Position numbers and translations under genes: made by a program
Notes under the pieces: generated by a model
What the model was told of the DNA's origin: nothing
Databases searched by the model: none
Seen by the model: the letters and a program-made list of their open reading frames with translations, nothing else
From: JASHPR01 sp963842355
GTDB taxonomy: Bacteria > Actinomycetota > Actinomycetes > Streptosporangiales > Streptosporangiaceae
Reading direction: 5' to 3'
DNA length: 64,000 nucleotides
NCBI GenBank assembly: GCA_963842355.1
Contig: CAWJGC010000011.1
Location: 62,001 to 126,000, forward strand
Part shown: piece by piece, positions 42,898 to 51,133 of the stretch
Layout: every line of letters begins with the position of its first letter
How positions within the stretch are numbered: position 1 is the first letter of the stretch

Positions 42898-44079
42898 TTA
42901 GGTCATGTCCGGAGCTCCTGAGTCCGGGTTTGGCAGAGTACTCCGTGGTGGCTTCTGGGGCGGCTGTGACCATTCGTCGGCCATATGCGTCTTCGGCGGC
43001 TGCTCGCCGTGTGACTGGACAGCGGCGTATCCCACCCGCATGACCATCTGGGGCACCTCGGGGTATCGCCACCGTCCCGGCCACCGGCGGGGTCGGCCTT
43101 CGAGGTCGTCCCGCTCAAGCGGCTGGGTCAGAAACGACGCCGACAGGCCGTAAGGCGCCAGCTCATCGGGCTTCAGGAGGTGACGTCGCGCTGGGACACC
43201 GTGCTGGTGCGGAACGCTGTACTTCGCGGCCAGGCCATACGGAGCCGACGTCGAGTACCGGGTTCCTGTCAGGATGGCGCGCCGCAGGGCCTGGCCCGCC
43301 CGGAGCCAGTCAACAGGCTCGTCGTCGTCCGTGGATAGCGCCATCAGTTGCGGCTCGCGCTCGAAACGCCGCTTTTCACCGTCGGACCAGAAGTCCTTCC
43401 GGGTTCGCGGGTGGCGGTTCTTCGGAGGCGGCCCGTAATTTGCCGAAGAAACATGATTCCGGAATGGCGGGCTGAATGCCGGATCGCTGTCAACTTCGGT
43501 GGTCAGGCGCATCCACCTCTTGGCCTGGCGGCGGTGGAGGAGCCGAAGGTGGCAGCCCTCGCGGGTAGCAGCGCCTTCCATGGCCGTGAGGATGGGAAGC
43601 GGCGCCGGGATGATCGTGTACGGCTGGCGGTTCGTGTGACGTCGCCCGATCGCCTCATGGAGCTCTCGCTCCTCCATGGTGGGCTTCTTGACCCGTCCGG
43701 TCACGATCTCGACTGACGCAAGCAGCGCGGGGGGATGCATGGGGTCGGCATACGCGGGGTCGGGCAGCCGCCGCACCACGAGATCATGCCCTGTCATCCG
43801 GGTGGCCAGCCGCAGGTTGAACAGGGCAGCGCCGCAACTGATGACATACTCACGCGCGCGCGCCCGAGCCACACCATCGCGTGGGCGCGCCCGAGCCACA
43901 CCGTCGCGTGGGCGCGCCCGAGCCACACCATCGCGTTCGCCCAGGTTGGCGCGTAACCACAACTCGATGTGGTCAGGGGGACGGAACTGGACCCACCACG
44001 GCCGCGTGTTGAAGACGGACGGCGCTCTGTGGACATCCTGAACTATCCGTTCGATATCATGTGAGAGATCGTATGACAT
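42898..44079 (-). CDS. Acg-type nitroreductase family protein with an internal repeat expansion
   Basis: 393 residues from ATG 44079 (GAGGTGCGCT upstream). IVQDVHRAPSVFNTRPWWVQ at the N-terminus, YVISCGAALFNLRLATRMTG, AIGRRHTNRQPYTIIPAPLP and AYGLSASFLTQPLE-like parts match the two-domain nitroreductase-fold family of mycobacterial Acg (Rv2032), a DosR-regulon protein that sequesters flavin. A normal loop of about 8-10 residues between LWLRANLGE and EYVISCG is replaced by three copies of RDGVARARP-type 9-residue units, encoded by a 27-bp tandem repeat. The frame stays open, so the expansion may be tolerated. The C-terminal 30 residues are proline-rich. Confidence 0.85.
   Translation of the reverse strand: MSYDLSHDIERIVQDVHRAPSVFNTRPWWVQFRPPDHIELWLRANLGERDGVARARPRDGVARARPRDGVARARAREYVISCGAALFNLRLATRMTGHDLVVRRLPDPAYADPMHPPALLASVEIVTGRVKKPTMEERELHEAIGRRHTNRQPYTIIPAPLPILTAMEGAATREGCHLRLLHRRQAKRWMRLTTEVDSDPAFSPPFRNHVSSANYGPPPKNRHPRTRKDFWSDGEKRRFEREPQLMALSTDDDEPVDWLRAGQALRRAILTGTRYSTSAPYGLAAKYSVPHQHGVPARRHLLKPDELAPYGLSASFLTQPLERDDLEGRPRRWPGRWRYPEVPQMVMRVGYAAVQSHGEQPPKTHMADEWSQPPQKPPRSTLPNPDSGAPDMT
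43858..43938. repeat. 27-bp in-frame tandem repeat, three units
   Basis: Units at 43858-43884, 43885-43911 and 43912-43938. Units 1 and 2 differ at one base (A/G), and unit 3 differs at its last bases. Each encodes nine residues of the type RDGVARARP on the minus strand. Not CRISPR: there are no spacers. Confidence 0.9.
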
Positions 44080-44604
44080 AGCGCACCTCGATATTCTTGC
44101 GTCCATATCACGTCTACGCTTTGCCACCTCGGGTTGCACCGGTCAATGGTCCCTTTGTGAGTGCCGTTCGCTTCTATTTCGCGGGACGTTCGTCAGTCCG
44201 GGCGAGACCCAACACCAGGATATAAGGGTTAGAACATACTGAATGATCCGACGGGTGTTAGTACGCCAGCCGCCCCCGCCAGCCAGCAGCCCGCCAACGG
44301 CGTTGCGCATTAGCGCCGCCGCGGACGAGGAGGCGTCCTCGTCGTGTCAGCGCTGAAGACTGCGCTTACCATGATCCGGTTCGGGAAGAGACTGGTGCGC
44401 GAGAAGAGTCACGGCGCCTCGAAGGGGTAATAGCCAAGTCCAAGATCGAGATAGCCATGGCAGCCTTAGGCCGTCTTCCTCGCTCTGACCGGGCCCCCAA
44501 CCCGGCCGGCACCGGGATACTGATCACATGCACTTCATGCTGACAACGCGGCGAGCGAACGGTGGCCTTATGGTCGTCCGAGCCCGCTACCACCGCGAGG
44601 CTGC
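44080..44604. other. Intergenic region, no gene seen
   Basis: About 520 bases between the divergently oriented nitroreductase and chloramphenicol phosphotransferase genes. The stretch 44080-44260 is lower in GC than the neighbours and should hold the nitroreductase promoter. No DosR-type 20-mer palindrome could be recognised with confidence. Confidence 0.4.
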
Positions 44605-45141
44605 ATGACTCAAGTGATCGTGCTGAACGGCGGCTCTAGCTCAGGGAAGTCCTCGATTGCGCGGGCCTTGCAGGAAATCCTTCCGGGGCAGTGGCTCACG
44701 TTCGGCACGGACGTCCTGGCCGAGGCTCTCCCCGGCCGGGGAGACGATCCGCGGTCCGGACTCGTGCTGGAGCCAGACGGCACGGTCACAGTGAAGCCGG
44801 AGTTCCGGGCCATCGAGGCAATCTGGTACGAGGGCCTCGCGATCATGGCCAGTCGCGGAGCATTTCTGATCCTTGACGAGGTATTTCTGGCTGGCGGTGC
44901 GGGACAGCAGCGGTTGCGGGCCCTGCTGGGCAACCTGGACGTGCTGTGGGCCGGGGTTCACTGCGATCCGCTGGTGGCTGCCGACCGCGAGGCAGCCCGC
45001 CCCGACCGGGTCCGGGGCATGGCGATGACCCAGGCCGTCGCGGTGCATGCCGGTGTCGTCTACGACGTGGAGGTCGACACCACCGACTGCTCCGCTATCG
45101 CCTGTGCCCGCCGGATAGCCGAATCTGTCGCGTGCCATTAG
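44605..45141 (+). CDS. Chloramphenicol phosphotransferase-like P-loop kinase
   Basis: 178 residues from ATG 44605. Walker A VLNGGSSSGKSSIARAL (9-16 GGSSSGKS), WLTFGTDVLAEALPG with the catalytic Asp after FG, AIEAIWYEGLAIMASRGAFL, LDEVFLAGG and HCDPLVAADREAARPDRVRG: the chloramphenicol 3-O-phosphotransferase (CPT) family first known from Streptomyces venezuelae. Many actinobacterial relatives may act on other hydroxylated compounds, so resistance is plausible but not proven. Cytoplasmic; single gene. Confidence 0.85.
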   Translation: MTQVIVLNGGSSSGKSSIARALQEILPGQWLTFGTDVLAEALPGRGDDPRSGLVLEPDGTVTVKPEFRAIEAIWYEGLAIMASRGAFLILDEVFLAGGAGQQRLRALLGNLDVLWAGVHCDPLVAADREAARPDRVRGMAMTQAVAVHAGVVYDVEVDTTDCSAIACARRIAESVACH

Positions 45142-45267
45142 CGTGCCAGGAGTGCGGGCCGCTCCGCCAGGATGGCCTGGACATCGGCCGCCGCGGGCAC
45201 CGTCATGGTCCTACCTCCGCTCCGCAAGCGGCCGCCGGGCATCGGACCCCGGGTGCGGCGGCGCGGG

Positions 45268-46200
45268 TCAGCCTGTCGTCCAGGGCCGGAGCTTGTCGGG
45301 GTTGAGTATGGTCCAGATGTGCTTGATCTGGTCGCCTGCGACGTCGAACGCGTACACCGCTATGGTGGTGCCGTCCACCTGAGCCACCAGGCCGGGTTGG
45401 CCGTTGACCGTGCGCTCCAGGATCGTCAGGCCGGCCCGGTCGGCGATACCGGCCAGGTAGCGGGCGATCTGCTCGGCGCCTTCGACTGGGCGGAGCTCGG
45501 CTCTGACGAGTCCGCCGCCGTCGCCGGTCGCGGTGGCGCCGGGGTCGAGCAGGGCGATGAGGGCGGCGATGTCCTTGGCTTCCCACGCCTGCTTGAAGGC
45601 CCTGACGATGCCCGCCTGGTGGGCTGCCGGGGCCGCGGGAGCCTGCGAGGCGCGGATGCGACGGCGGGCTGAGGAGGCCAGCTTGCGGCATGCCGCCGGG
45701 GTCCGGTCGACGATCTGGGCGACTTCGGCGAAGGAGTAGCCGAAGACGTCGTGCAGGATGAACGCGACGCGCTCGGCCGGGGTCATCGACTCAAGCACGA
45801 CCAGGAACGCCATGCTGACCGACTCATCCCGGGCAACCCGGTCGGCCGGGTCGACGCCGGCCCCGCCCGGCCGCCCGCTGATCCACTCCGTAGGGTCGGG
45901 CAGCGGCTCGGGGAGCCATTCGCCGACGTAGCGCTCCCGCCGGGCCCGTGCCGAGCCGAGCAGGTCCAGGCAGATGCGGCTGGCGACCGTGGTCAGCCAG
46001 GCGCCCGGGTTCTCGATGGCGTTCTGCTGCTGTGCGGACATGGCATACCAGCGGGCGTAGGTCTCCTGGACGGCGTCCTCGGCCTCGGCCAGCGAGCCCA
46101 GCAGCCGGTAGGCGAGATTGATCAGCTGGCGCCGCTCGCCGATGATCGCGCTCAGGCCGGGGTCGGGCCGGCCGTGTCCCGGCTCGGACTGGTTGCTCAT
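45268..46200 (-). CDS. sigJ: ECF41-type RNA polymerase sigma factor (SigJ-like)
   Basis: 310 residues from ATG 46200. Region 2: LINLAYRLLGSLAEAEDAVQ ETYARW; the linker YVGEWLPEPLPDP has the WLPEP motif characteristic of ECF41. Region 4: ESMTPAERVAFILHDVFGYS FAEVAQIV. A C-terminal SnoaL-like extension (EAKDIAALIALLDPGATATG DGGG, ending NPDKLRPW) contains the DGGG and NPDKL elements that in ECF41 factors regulate sigma activity without an anti-sigma factor. The divergent neighbour encodes the expected AhpD-like COE protein. Known for the group: transcription of the COE gene and often itself from a TGTCACA-n16-CGTC promoter; matching sites are present between the genes. Confidence 0.93.
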   Translation of the reverse strand: MSNQSEPGHGRPDPGLSAIIGERRQLINLAYRLLGSLAEAEDAVQETYARWYAMSAQQQNAIENPGAWLTTVASRICLDLLGSARARRERYVGEWLPEPLPDPTEWISGRPGGAGVDPADRVARDESVSMAFLVVLESMTPAERVAFILHDVFGYSFAEVAQIVDRTPAACRKLASSARRRIRASQAPAAPAAHQAGIVRAFKQAWEAKDIAALIALLDPGATATGDGGGLVRAELRPVEGAEQIARYLAGIADRAGLTILERTVNGQPGLVAQVDGTTIAVYAFDVAGDQIKHIWTILNPDKLRPWTTG

Positions 46201-46242
46201 GGCGCCGGCGGCTCCCTCGGTCGCATCTGCCCTCACCAGTCC

Positions 46243-46269
46243 GACGAGACAGCGCACCGGACTGTGAGG
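46243..46269 (-). promoter_or_regulatory. ECF41-type promoter facing sigJ
   Basis: On the minus strand CCTCACA (46269-46263), 16 bases, CGTC (46246-46243), a close match to the published ECF41 consensus TGTCACA-n16-CGTC. It is 43 bases upstream of the sigJ start, implying autoregulation. Confidence 0.65.
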
Positions 46270-46280
46270 CCGGCTCGTCA

Positions 46281-46307
46281 CGTCACATTCTCATCGGCTG
46301 TGCCGTC
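46281..46307 (+). promoter_or_regulatory. ECF41-type promoter facing the AhpD-like gene
   Basis: CGTCACA (46281-46287), 16 bases, CGTC (46304-46307), again the ECF41 pattern, 54 bases upstream of the AhpD-like start. The sequence CGTCGGACTGGTGAG at this -10 region (46304-46318) is repeated exactly on the other strand at 46246-46232, so the two promoters share their -10 and start region. Confidence 0.7.
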
Positions 46308-46360
46308 GGACTGGTGAGACACCAAGAACACCGCTGAGATTGAGAAGGGAAGACCTGGCC

Positions 46361-46861
46361 ATGTCCACGCCCACGACCACCGACCTCGACAACCTCACCT
46401 CGCGTCTGCCCGACCCCAACCTGTTCATCCCCGAGTTTGCCGAAGTCGCCGGAGCCATGTTCAAGGCCATCGGGAACGGTTCGATTCCGCAGACCACCGT
46501 CAGCCTGGTGCAGCTCCGCGCCGGGCAGATCGTCGGCAACACCTACCACACCGTCCGGCAAGCCGGCGACCTCCGCACGGCCGGGGAAACAGAGGAGCGC
46601 ATCACCGCCGTGGCGTCATGGCGGGACGCCCCTTACTTCACCGACGCCGAACGGGTCGCGCTGGAGCTGGTGGAGGCCGTCCTCACCCCGAACCCGTTCG
46701 GAGAGCGCGTCTCCGACGAGCTGTGCGCCAGGGCATCCGCCCATTACGACCACAAGGCGCTCTGGACGCTCACCGTGGCGATCGGCCAGATGTGCTTCTT
46801 CATCCCCGTCGCTCTCATCGCCAAGCCGATCCCTGGCCAGGAACCGCATTGGAGTAAGTAA
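46361..46861 (+). CDS. AhpD-like/carboxymuconolactone decarboxylase family protein (ECF41-associated)
   Basis: 166 residues from ATG 46361 (GAAGGGA upstream). RLPDPNLFIPEFAEVAGAMF and LVQLRAGQIVGNTYHTVRQA align with AhpD-fold proteins, whose active site is normally CxxC followed by H. Here the positions read NTYHT, so both redox cysteines are absent. These ECF41 partners are called COE proteins (carboxymuconolactone decarboxylase, oxidoreductase or epimerase); the reaction is unknown. Divergent from sigJ and preceded by an ECF41 promoter. Confidence 0.85.
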   Translation: MSTPTTTDLDNLTSRLPDPNLFIPEFAEVAGAMFKAIGNGSIPQTTVSLVQLRAGQIVGNTYHTVRQAGDLRTAGETEERITAVASWRDAPYFTDAERVALELVEAVLTPNPFGERVSDELCARASAHYDHKALWTLTVAIGQMCFFIPVALIAKPIPGQEPHWSK

Positions 46862-46930
46862 CGCCCACCAGGCGCGGGGTGAGACACGCAAACCGTGCCT
46901 CGGCGCAGCGGACCGCAGGCAGCGGCTGGG

Positions 46931-48250
46931 TCAGGCTCGAGGGTTGTCCGCGTCGAGCGGCACGGATTCGGCGCTGATCACTCCGAATGATGTCGCTTCC
47001 GGGGGCGTGACCGTGTTCAGGGTCCAGTCGGCGAGGACCCGCATCCGGTTGCCGGACATGGCGGACAGGTGGTAGCCCCGGGTAACGACGTTGGCGGCTG
47101 GCCCGGACAGCGGGATGTTCAGCGGGTTCGCGGCGGCGGCCGCCCCGCCCAGGTCCACCAGGAAGCCCTCGTCGTGGTGCTGGTACGGCTTCGCGGTGCC
47201 TTTGCCGAGGGAGGCGGCGACGTTCCTGGCGACCTGCCTGCCCTGCCGCACGGCATGCTGGGCGGTCATGCCGCAGACCTGGCCGGGGCGGGTCAGGTCG
47301 GGCACCGCGGCGCAGTCCCCGCAGGCGTAGATGTCCGCGGCGCCGGGCACGGACATGAACTCATCGACCACCAGCCGCCCCCGGTTGGTCTTCAGGTCCA
47401 GGCCGTCCACCAGCGGATCGGCGCGGACTCCGACGCACCAGATCAAAGAGCGCGTGGGCACCTTCTCGCCGGTAGACAGCATGACGTAGCCGTCCAGGGC
47501 ATCGGAGACCGACTGGCCGGTACGCACTTGAACGCCGCGCCGCCGCAGCACCCGGTCAGCGGTCTTCGACAGGCGCGGATCGAGCTCGGGCAGCAGCCGC
47601 GGCGCGGTGTCCAGCAGCATCCACCGGATCGGCTGCCCGGCCAGGCCGGGCAGCGCTTTGGCCAGCCGGCTGGTCAGCAGCTGACCCTGCGCCGCGACTT
47701 CGGTGCCGGTGTAGCCCGCGCCGACCACCACGAAGGTACACCGCGCCGCGCGCTCGGCCGGATCAGCGGCGACGGCGGCCAGCTCGAGCTGCCAGGTGAT
47801 CTCATCGCGCAGGTAGATCGCCTCGGCGATGCTGCGGAACCCGTGCGCGTACTCGGCGATACCGGGGATCGGCAGCAGCTTGTTCACGCTGCCCGCGGTC
47901 AGGATGAGCCGGTCATAGCCGACCTCCCCCGATGCGCCCTCCGGGCCCGCCCAGCTGACCACCTTTTGCCGGGAGTCGACGTGCTGCACCGTGCCGAGCA
48001 CGAACCGGACCTTGCGCAGCCGCCGGGGCAGCGACACGCAAATGTGCCGCGGCTCGACCAGCCCGCCTGCCACCTGCGGCATCAGCGGCAGGTACAAGAA
48101 GTAGTCCGCCGAGTTGATCACCACGATCTCGGTCGTGGCACCCACCAGCCTCGACAGCTCCCGCGCGGCGTTGAAGCCGGCGAAACCCGCCCCCACGATC
48201 ACCACGCAGTGCTCTTTCTGCGACTTCGTTTGCTCTTGCGACTTCGCCAT
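46931..48250 (-). CDS. Type II NADH dehydrogenase (NDH-2)-like FAD oxidoreductase
   Basis: 439 residues from ATG 48250 with GGAGGAACC in front. FAD-binding Rossmann motif VVIVGAGFAGFNAARELS (residues about 16-33), second GxGxxG for NADH in FVVVGAGYTGTEVAAQ, IYACGDCAAVPDL (FAD end) and AQHAVRQGRQVARNV. The order and C-terminal amphipathic region match Ndh-type NADH:quinone oxidoreductases and their close relatives in actinobacteria, single-subunit enzymes bound to the membrane that do not pump protons. Confidence 0.88.
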   Translation of the reverse strand: MAKSQEQTKSQKEHCVVIVGAGFAGFNAARELSRLVGATTEIVVINSADYFLYLPLMPQVAGGLVEPRHICVSLPRRLRKVRFVLGTVQHVDSRQKVVSWAGPEGASGEVGYDRLILTAGSVNKLLPIPGIAEYAHGFRSIAEAIYLRDEITWQLELAAVAADPAERAARCTFVVVGAGYTGTEVAAQGQLLTSRLAKALPGLAGQPIRWMLLDTAPRLLPELDPRLSKTADRVLRRRGVQVRTGQSVSDALDGYVMLSTGEKVPTRSLIWCVGVRADPLVDGLDLKTNRGRLVVDEFMSVPGAADIYACGDCAAVPDLTRPGQVCGMTAQHAVRQGRQVARNVAASLGKGTAKPYQHHDEGFLVDLGGAAAAANPLNIPLSGPAANVVTRGYHLSAMSGNRMRVLADWTLNTVTPPEATSFGVISAESVPLDADNPRA

Positions 48251-48738
48251 GGTGGTTCCTCCCGTCAGGGCTGGTCCTGGCATCCACGGTGGCGCTTGAG
48301 GGCGGCCCGGCGCATCCGTGGAAGGCCCCGGCCCGTGCCCTGGTCGTCGGTGCGGGCCGCTCAGTGCGGGAGTGCTTTGGCGCTGAAGACGAGGATCGGG
48401 CGCGTGAAGCCCGGCCGGCGGACGAATCGACTCGCTCGCCGACCGTGCCCGCGCCGCGGCTAGAAGCGGCCGGCCGGGGACTGTATCAATCAGGGTTCCC
48501 CGTTGATATCGGCATAACCAGCACATCGTCCGCCACTGCCGGGCCGTGGCGAAGCCCGGCCACGCCGGCCGTAGCCCGGCTCGTGCCCCGCATCATCCGC
48601 GGCCCGGGCGGGGTAGCCCCGCCCGGGCGTTACCCTTGTCCCCGCGGTGCGCCAGCGGCCGTCCGTGCCGTGGACGCGCCCGAAGCTTTCATCGATCCCC
48701 GCGATGAGAATGGCAGTCCTCGGGAAGGGGCATAGGCC
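48251..48738. other. Intergenic region, no gene seen
   Basis: A plus-strand frame is open (48289-48735), but it has no ribosome binding site, is arginine/proline-rich and resembles no family. The region should hold the promoter of the NDH-2 gene (minus) and of the following gene (plus, AGGGGC in front of ATG 48739). Confidence 0.4.
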
Positions 48739-49572
48739 ATGCCACTGTTCCGCTCTTATGATGACAAGCTGCTGGTAAGCCTCACCAAGGGCGTGCGCCT
48801 GACCCTGCCCGCCGATCCTGGTTATGAGCGGATGCTCGACGCATGTCGGCAGTACAGGCCGGAGGCTCGGCCGTCCAAGATGAACCGCGAGTGGATCTGC
48901 GCCGATGGGAATCACTTCCGGCTACACCGCCCTAACCCGGTCAGCGCCGAGATGGCAGTACGGGCAGGCTTGCCGTCCGATATAACCTGCGCATACTTCA
49001 CCGACTGGGACGGGGCGGGATACGGCCAGAACATGAAGGCCCGCAGGCTGATCGACCAGCAGTACGTGGAGAAGTCGAAGTACGTGCTGGGCGGCCTGGC
49101 GGCGCGGTTCGGCGGGTTGTGGTATCCGCGGCCGGAGGAGATGGCGCAGCCGCTGCGTGCCTATGTGATTACCGTCCGCGAGGTCGACGCGGCCGGGCTG
49201 CTGGGCATGGCGTCGCGGTACGCGCCAGGACTGGGGCTCGCGGACCCGCGGGCCGATCACGTGATCACATTGCGCGGCAGCGGCGAGCCGTCGCGGGTGC
49301 AGTACTGGCCGCCATCTGCCGCAGCCGTGCCCAAGTCGGCGCTGGTCCTTGGCCCGGGCGCGCCCGCGGTGCTGGACCCCTCCTGGGCGGACGACGACAC
49401 TGCAGTGATTACCGTGGAGGCAGAGCAGGTAGCCGAGGGGGCGGACCCAGGGGTGGCCCGGGCGGTGGGTGCCGTGGGTCTCGGGCTGGCGGCCGAGACC
49501 GGCGGGATGTGCGTGGACGTCTTTGGGTTCCGCGTGCGCGACGCCGCTGACCTGGTCGTCCGCGCGCAATAA
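48739..49572 (+). CDS. Hypothetical protein, unknown function
   Basis: 277 residues. Codon bias is strong and the sequence coherent (PLFRSYDDKLLVSLTKGVRL, WICADGNHFRLHRPNPVSAE, YFTDWDGAGYGQNMKARRLI, AVPKSALVLGPGAPAVLDPS), with alternating beta and helical parts, no signal peptide and no membrane helix. I do not recognise a family. It points towards the convergent WXG100-like pair, and its end is followed by a small tandem repeat. Confidence 0.7.
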   Translation: MPLFRSYDDKLLVSLTKGVRLTLPADPGYERMLDACRQYRPEARPSKMNREWICADGNHFRLHRPNPVSAEMAVRAGLPSDITCAYFTDWDGAGYGQNMKARRLIDQQYVEKSKYVLGGLAARFGGLWYPRPEEMAQPLRAYVITVREVDAAGLLGMASRYAPGLGLADPRADHVITLRGSGEPSRVQYWPPSAAAVPKSALVLGPGAPAVLDPSWADDDTAVITVEAEQVAEGADPGVARAVGAVGLGLAAETGGMCVDVFGFRVRDAADLVVRAQ

Positions 49573-49597
49573 ACCCGGCGCGGCGAGACGGTGTCAG

Positions 49598-49635
49598 CGG
49601 AAGCAGATCGGAGGAGCGGAAGCAGATCGGAGGAG
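49598..49635. repeat. Two tandem copies of a 19-bp sequence
   Basis: GCGGAAGCAGATCGGAGGA occurs twice head-to-tail (49598-49616, 49617-49635) and a shorter variant follows. It lies between the ends of two convergent genes. Probably slippage; no role seen. Confidence 0.7.
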
Positions 49636-49653
49636 CGGAGGCAGCGGGCAGCG

Positions 49654-51114
49654 TCAGAACACGCTGTCCCACAGGTGCTCGACGGTGTGGCCGACGTCCT
49701 CGCCCAGGTGCACGAAGTCCTTGCCGGTCTCCACCTCGCTGTGGCCGATGCCGTACAGGACGCCGTCGACCACGCCAAGGTTGTGGATGTCGCCGCTCCA
49801 GTTCTCCTGGAACAGGTGGGTGGCGAAATCCCCGACGCCCACGGCCACGACCCCGCCGACCAGGACGCCGCCCGCGGCGGCCACGGCACCGCCAACCGCG
49901 AGGCCGCCGACGGTGAGACCGCTGACGACGGAGGTACCGGCGAGCGCCCCGCTCACGGCGCCGCCGACCGTGGCGCCGGCGGCCAGCGACGCGACGTTCG
50001 CGCCCGCCTGCTCGGGCAGGGCCACGTCCAGCGACTGGCCGTCAGCCAGCGCGCCCTTGACGCCCAGGTACGTTCCGCCCGCCGTGGCCAGCACGTCGAG
50101 CACGGGGATGTCCTTGCCGAAGTCGACAAGCTTGGCGAGCACGCCGTTCTCGCCGTCGGCGGCGCCGGCCGCGTCGCCACCGGGCGTTACGGCCGTAGGA
50201 TCATGGCTCTTCAGCTTGCTGAGCAGGGCGTTCACCGTGTCAGTGACGTCCTCCACGCGCGTATCGAGCACCTCGAAGACCTTGCTGTTGATCTTCTCGG
50301 CCGCCTGCAGGGCACTCTTGTCGGCCTGAACGGTGGACATCGACGACTTGAGGTCGCCCAGCAAGTTGTCGGGCACCGGGGTGTCGGGGCCCAGCTTTTG
50401 CTGCAGCTTGAGAATCGCATCCCTGGCGGACACGAGCGAGGACCTGGCGCTGTCCAGCTTCACCCCGGCCGCCCTCGATGCGGCCGCCGGGGCTGCCATG
50501 AGGTCGCCCAGCAGGTCGCCGACGGTGAGGTCGTCACCGGCGTTCATCCCGCCGCCGCCGTCCGTGCTCCGGGTACCGCTGGTGTGGGGTGCGACGATCT
50601 GGCGGCCGGTTGCCGCCAGCGCGCCTGCCGCCGTGCTGCGGGCCCGCTGGGCCTGGTCCATCACGTCCTGCCAGTACTTCTGGTACCAGGTCGCCCACTC
50701 CTGCATCTCGGCCTGCTGAGTGGTCGTCGGCGCGGCAAAGCACGCTTCCGGCGGCGTGCCGTCCGGACCGATCGCCACTCCGTGCGCCGCCGCCGCGGCG
50801 GCCGCGGCCTCAAGCTCGGACTCGAGCGTCGACAGGTTGACCGCAAGCCAGTCCACGATCCCGCCCACCTGGTCGGTGGCCAGACCAAGGGCCCGGGCGG
50901 TCTGCGAATCCTTGCTCCACGCGGCCGTGAACGACGCCGCCGCCGCCCCCTGCCAGCCCGTCGCATTCACCAGTTGACGCACCTGCCCATCGAGTGCGTC
51001 CGCCACGGCGTCCATCTTGGGTACGTATCCGTACAGGGTCCCGGCCAGTGCCGCTAGGCCATTGATGTTGCCGCCCACCCAGTCGGGCGAATGGAGCCAG
51101 CGGCCTGAGCCCAA
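49654..51114 (-). CDS. WXG100/LXG-like large protein, candidate type VII secretion substrate
   Basis: 486 residues. Helical N-terminus with ALAGTLYGYVPKMDAVADAL, VRQLVNATGWQGAAAASFTA AW (WxG at the turn) and a long hairpin of helices, as in WXG100/PPE-like secreted proteins. The middle is another helical coil (ARSSLVSARDAILKLQQKLG). Near the C-terminus a glycine/alanine-rich hydrophobic zone (ATVGGAVSGALAGTSVVSGL, ending GVLVGGVVAVGVGDFATHLF) could insert into membranes, and the end is SEVETGKDFVHLGEDVGHTV EHLW. No known toxin domain or immunity gene is visible. It is co-transcribed with the small WXG100-like gene 19 bases upstream. Role as a secreted effector is inference. Confidence 0.65.
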   Translation of the reverse strand: MGSGRWLHSPDWVGGNINGLAALAGTLYGYVPKMDAVADALDGQVRQLVNATGWQGAAAASFTAAWSKDSQTARALGLATDQVGGIVDWLAVNLSTLESELEAAAAAAAAHGVAIGPDGTPPEACFAAPTTTQQAEMQEWATWYQKYWQDVMDQAQRARSTAAGALAATGRQIVAPHTSGTRSTDGGGGMNAGDDLTVGDLLGDLMAAPAAASRAAGVKLDSARSSLVSARDAILKLQQKLGPDTPVPDNLLGDLKSSMSTVQADKSALQAAEKINSKVFEVLDTRVEDVTDTVNALLSKLKSHDPTAVTPGGDAAGAADGENGVLAKLVDFGKDIPVLDVLATAGGTYLGVKGALADGQSLDVALPEQAGANVASLAAGATVGGAVSGALAGTSVVSGLTVGGLAVGGAVAAAGGVLVGGVVAVGVGDFATHLFQENWSGDIHNLGVVDGVLYGIGHSEVETGKDFVHLGEDVGHTVEHLWDSVF

Positions 51115-51133
51115 CAGCGGTAGTCATCGCCGT

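Noticed and set aside
43858..43938. CRISPR-like array
   Set aside because: The 27-bp units are contiguous without spacers and keep the reading frame of a nitroreductase gene.
47069..48463. 464-codon plus-strand frame
   Set aside because: Antisense shadow of the NDH-2 gene.
48289..48735. 148-codon plus-strand frame in the gap before the hypothetical gene
   Set aside because: No ribosome binding site, Arg/Pro-rich, no family; regarded as intergenic.
49591..51057. 488-codon plus-strand frame
   Set aside because: Antisense shadow of the WXG100-like effector gene; His/Arg/Gly-rich without structure.
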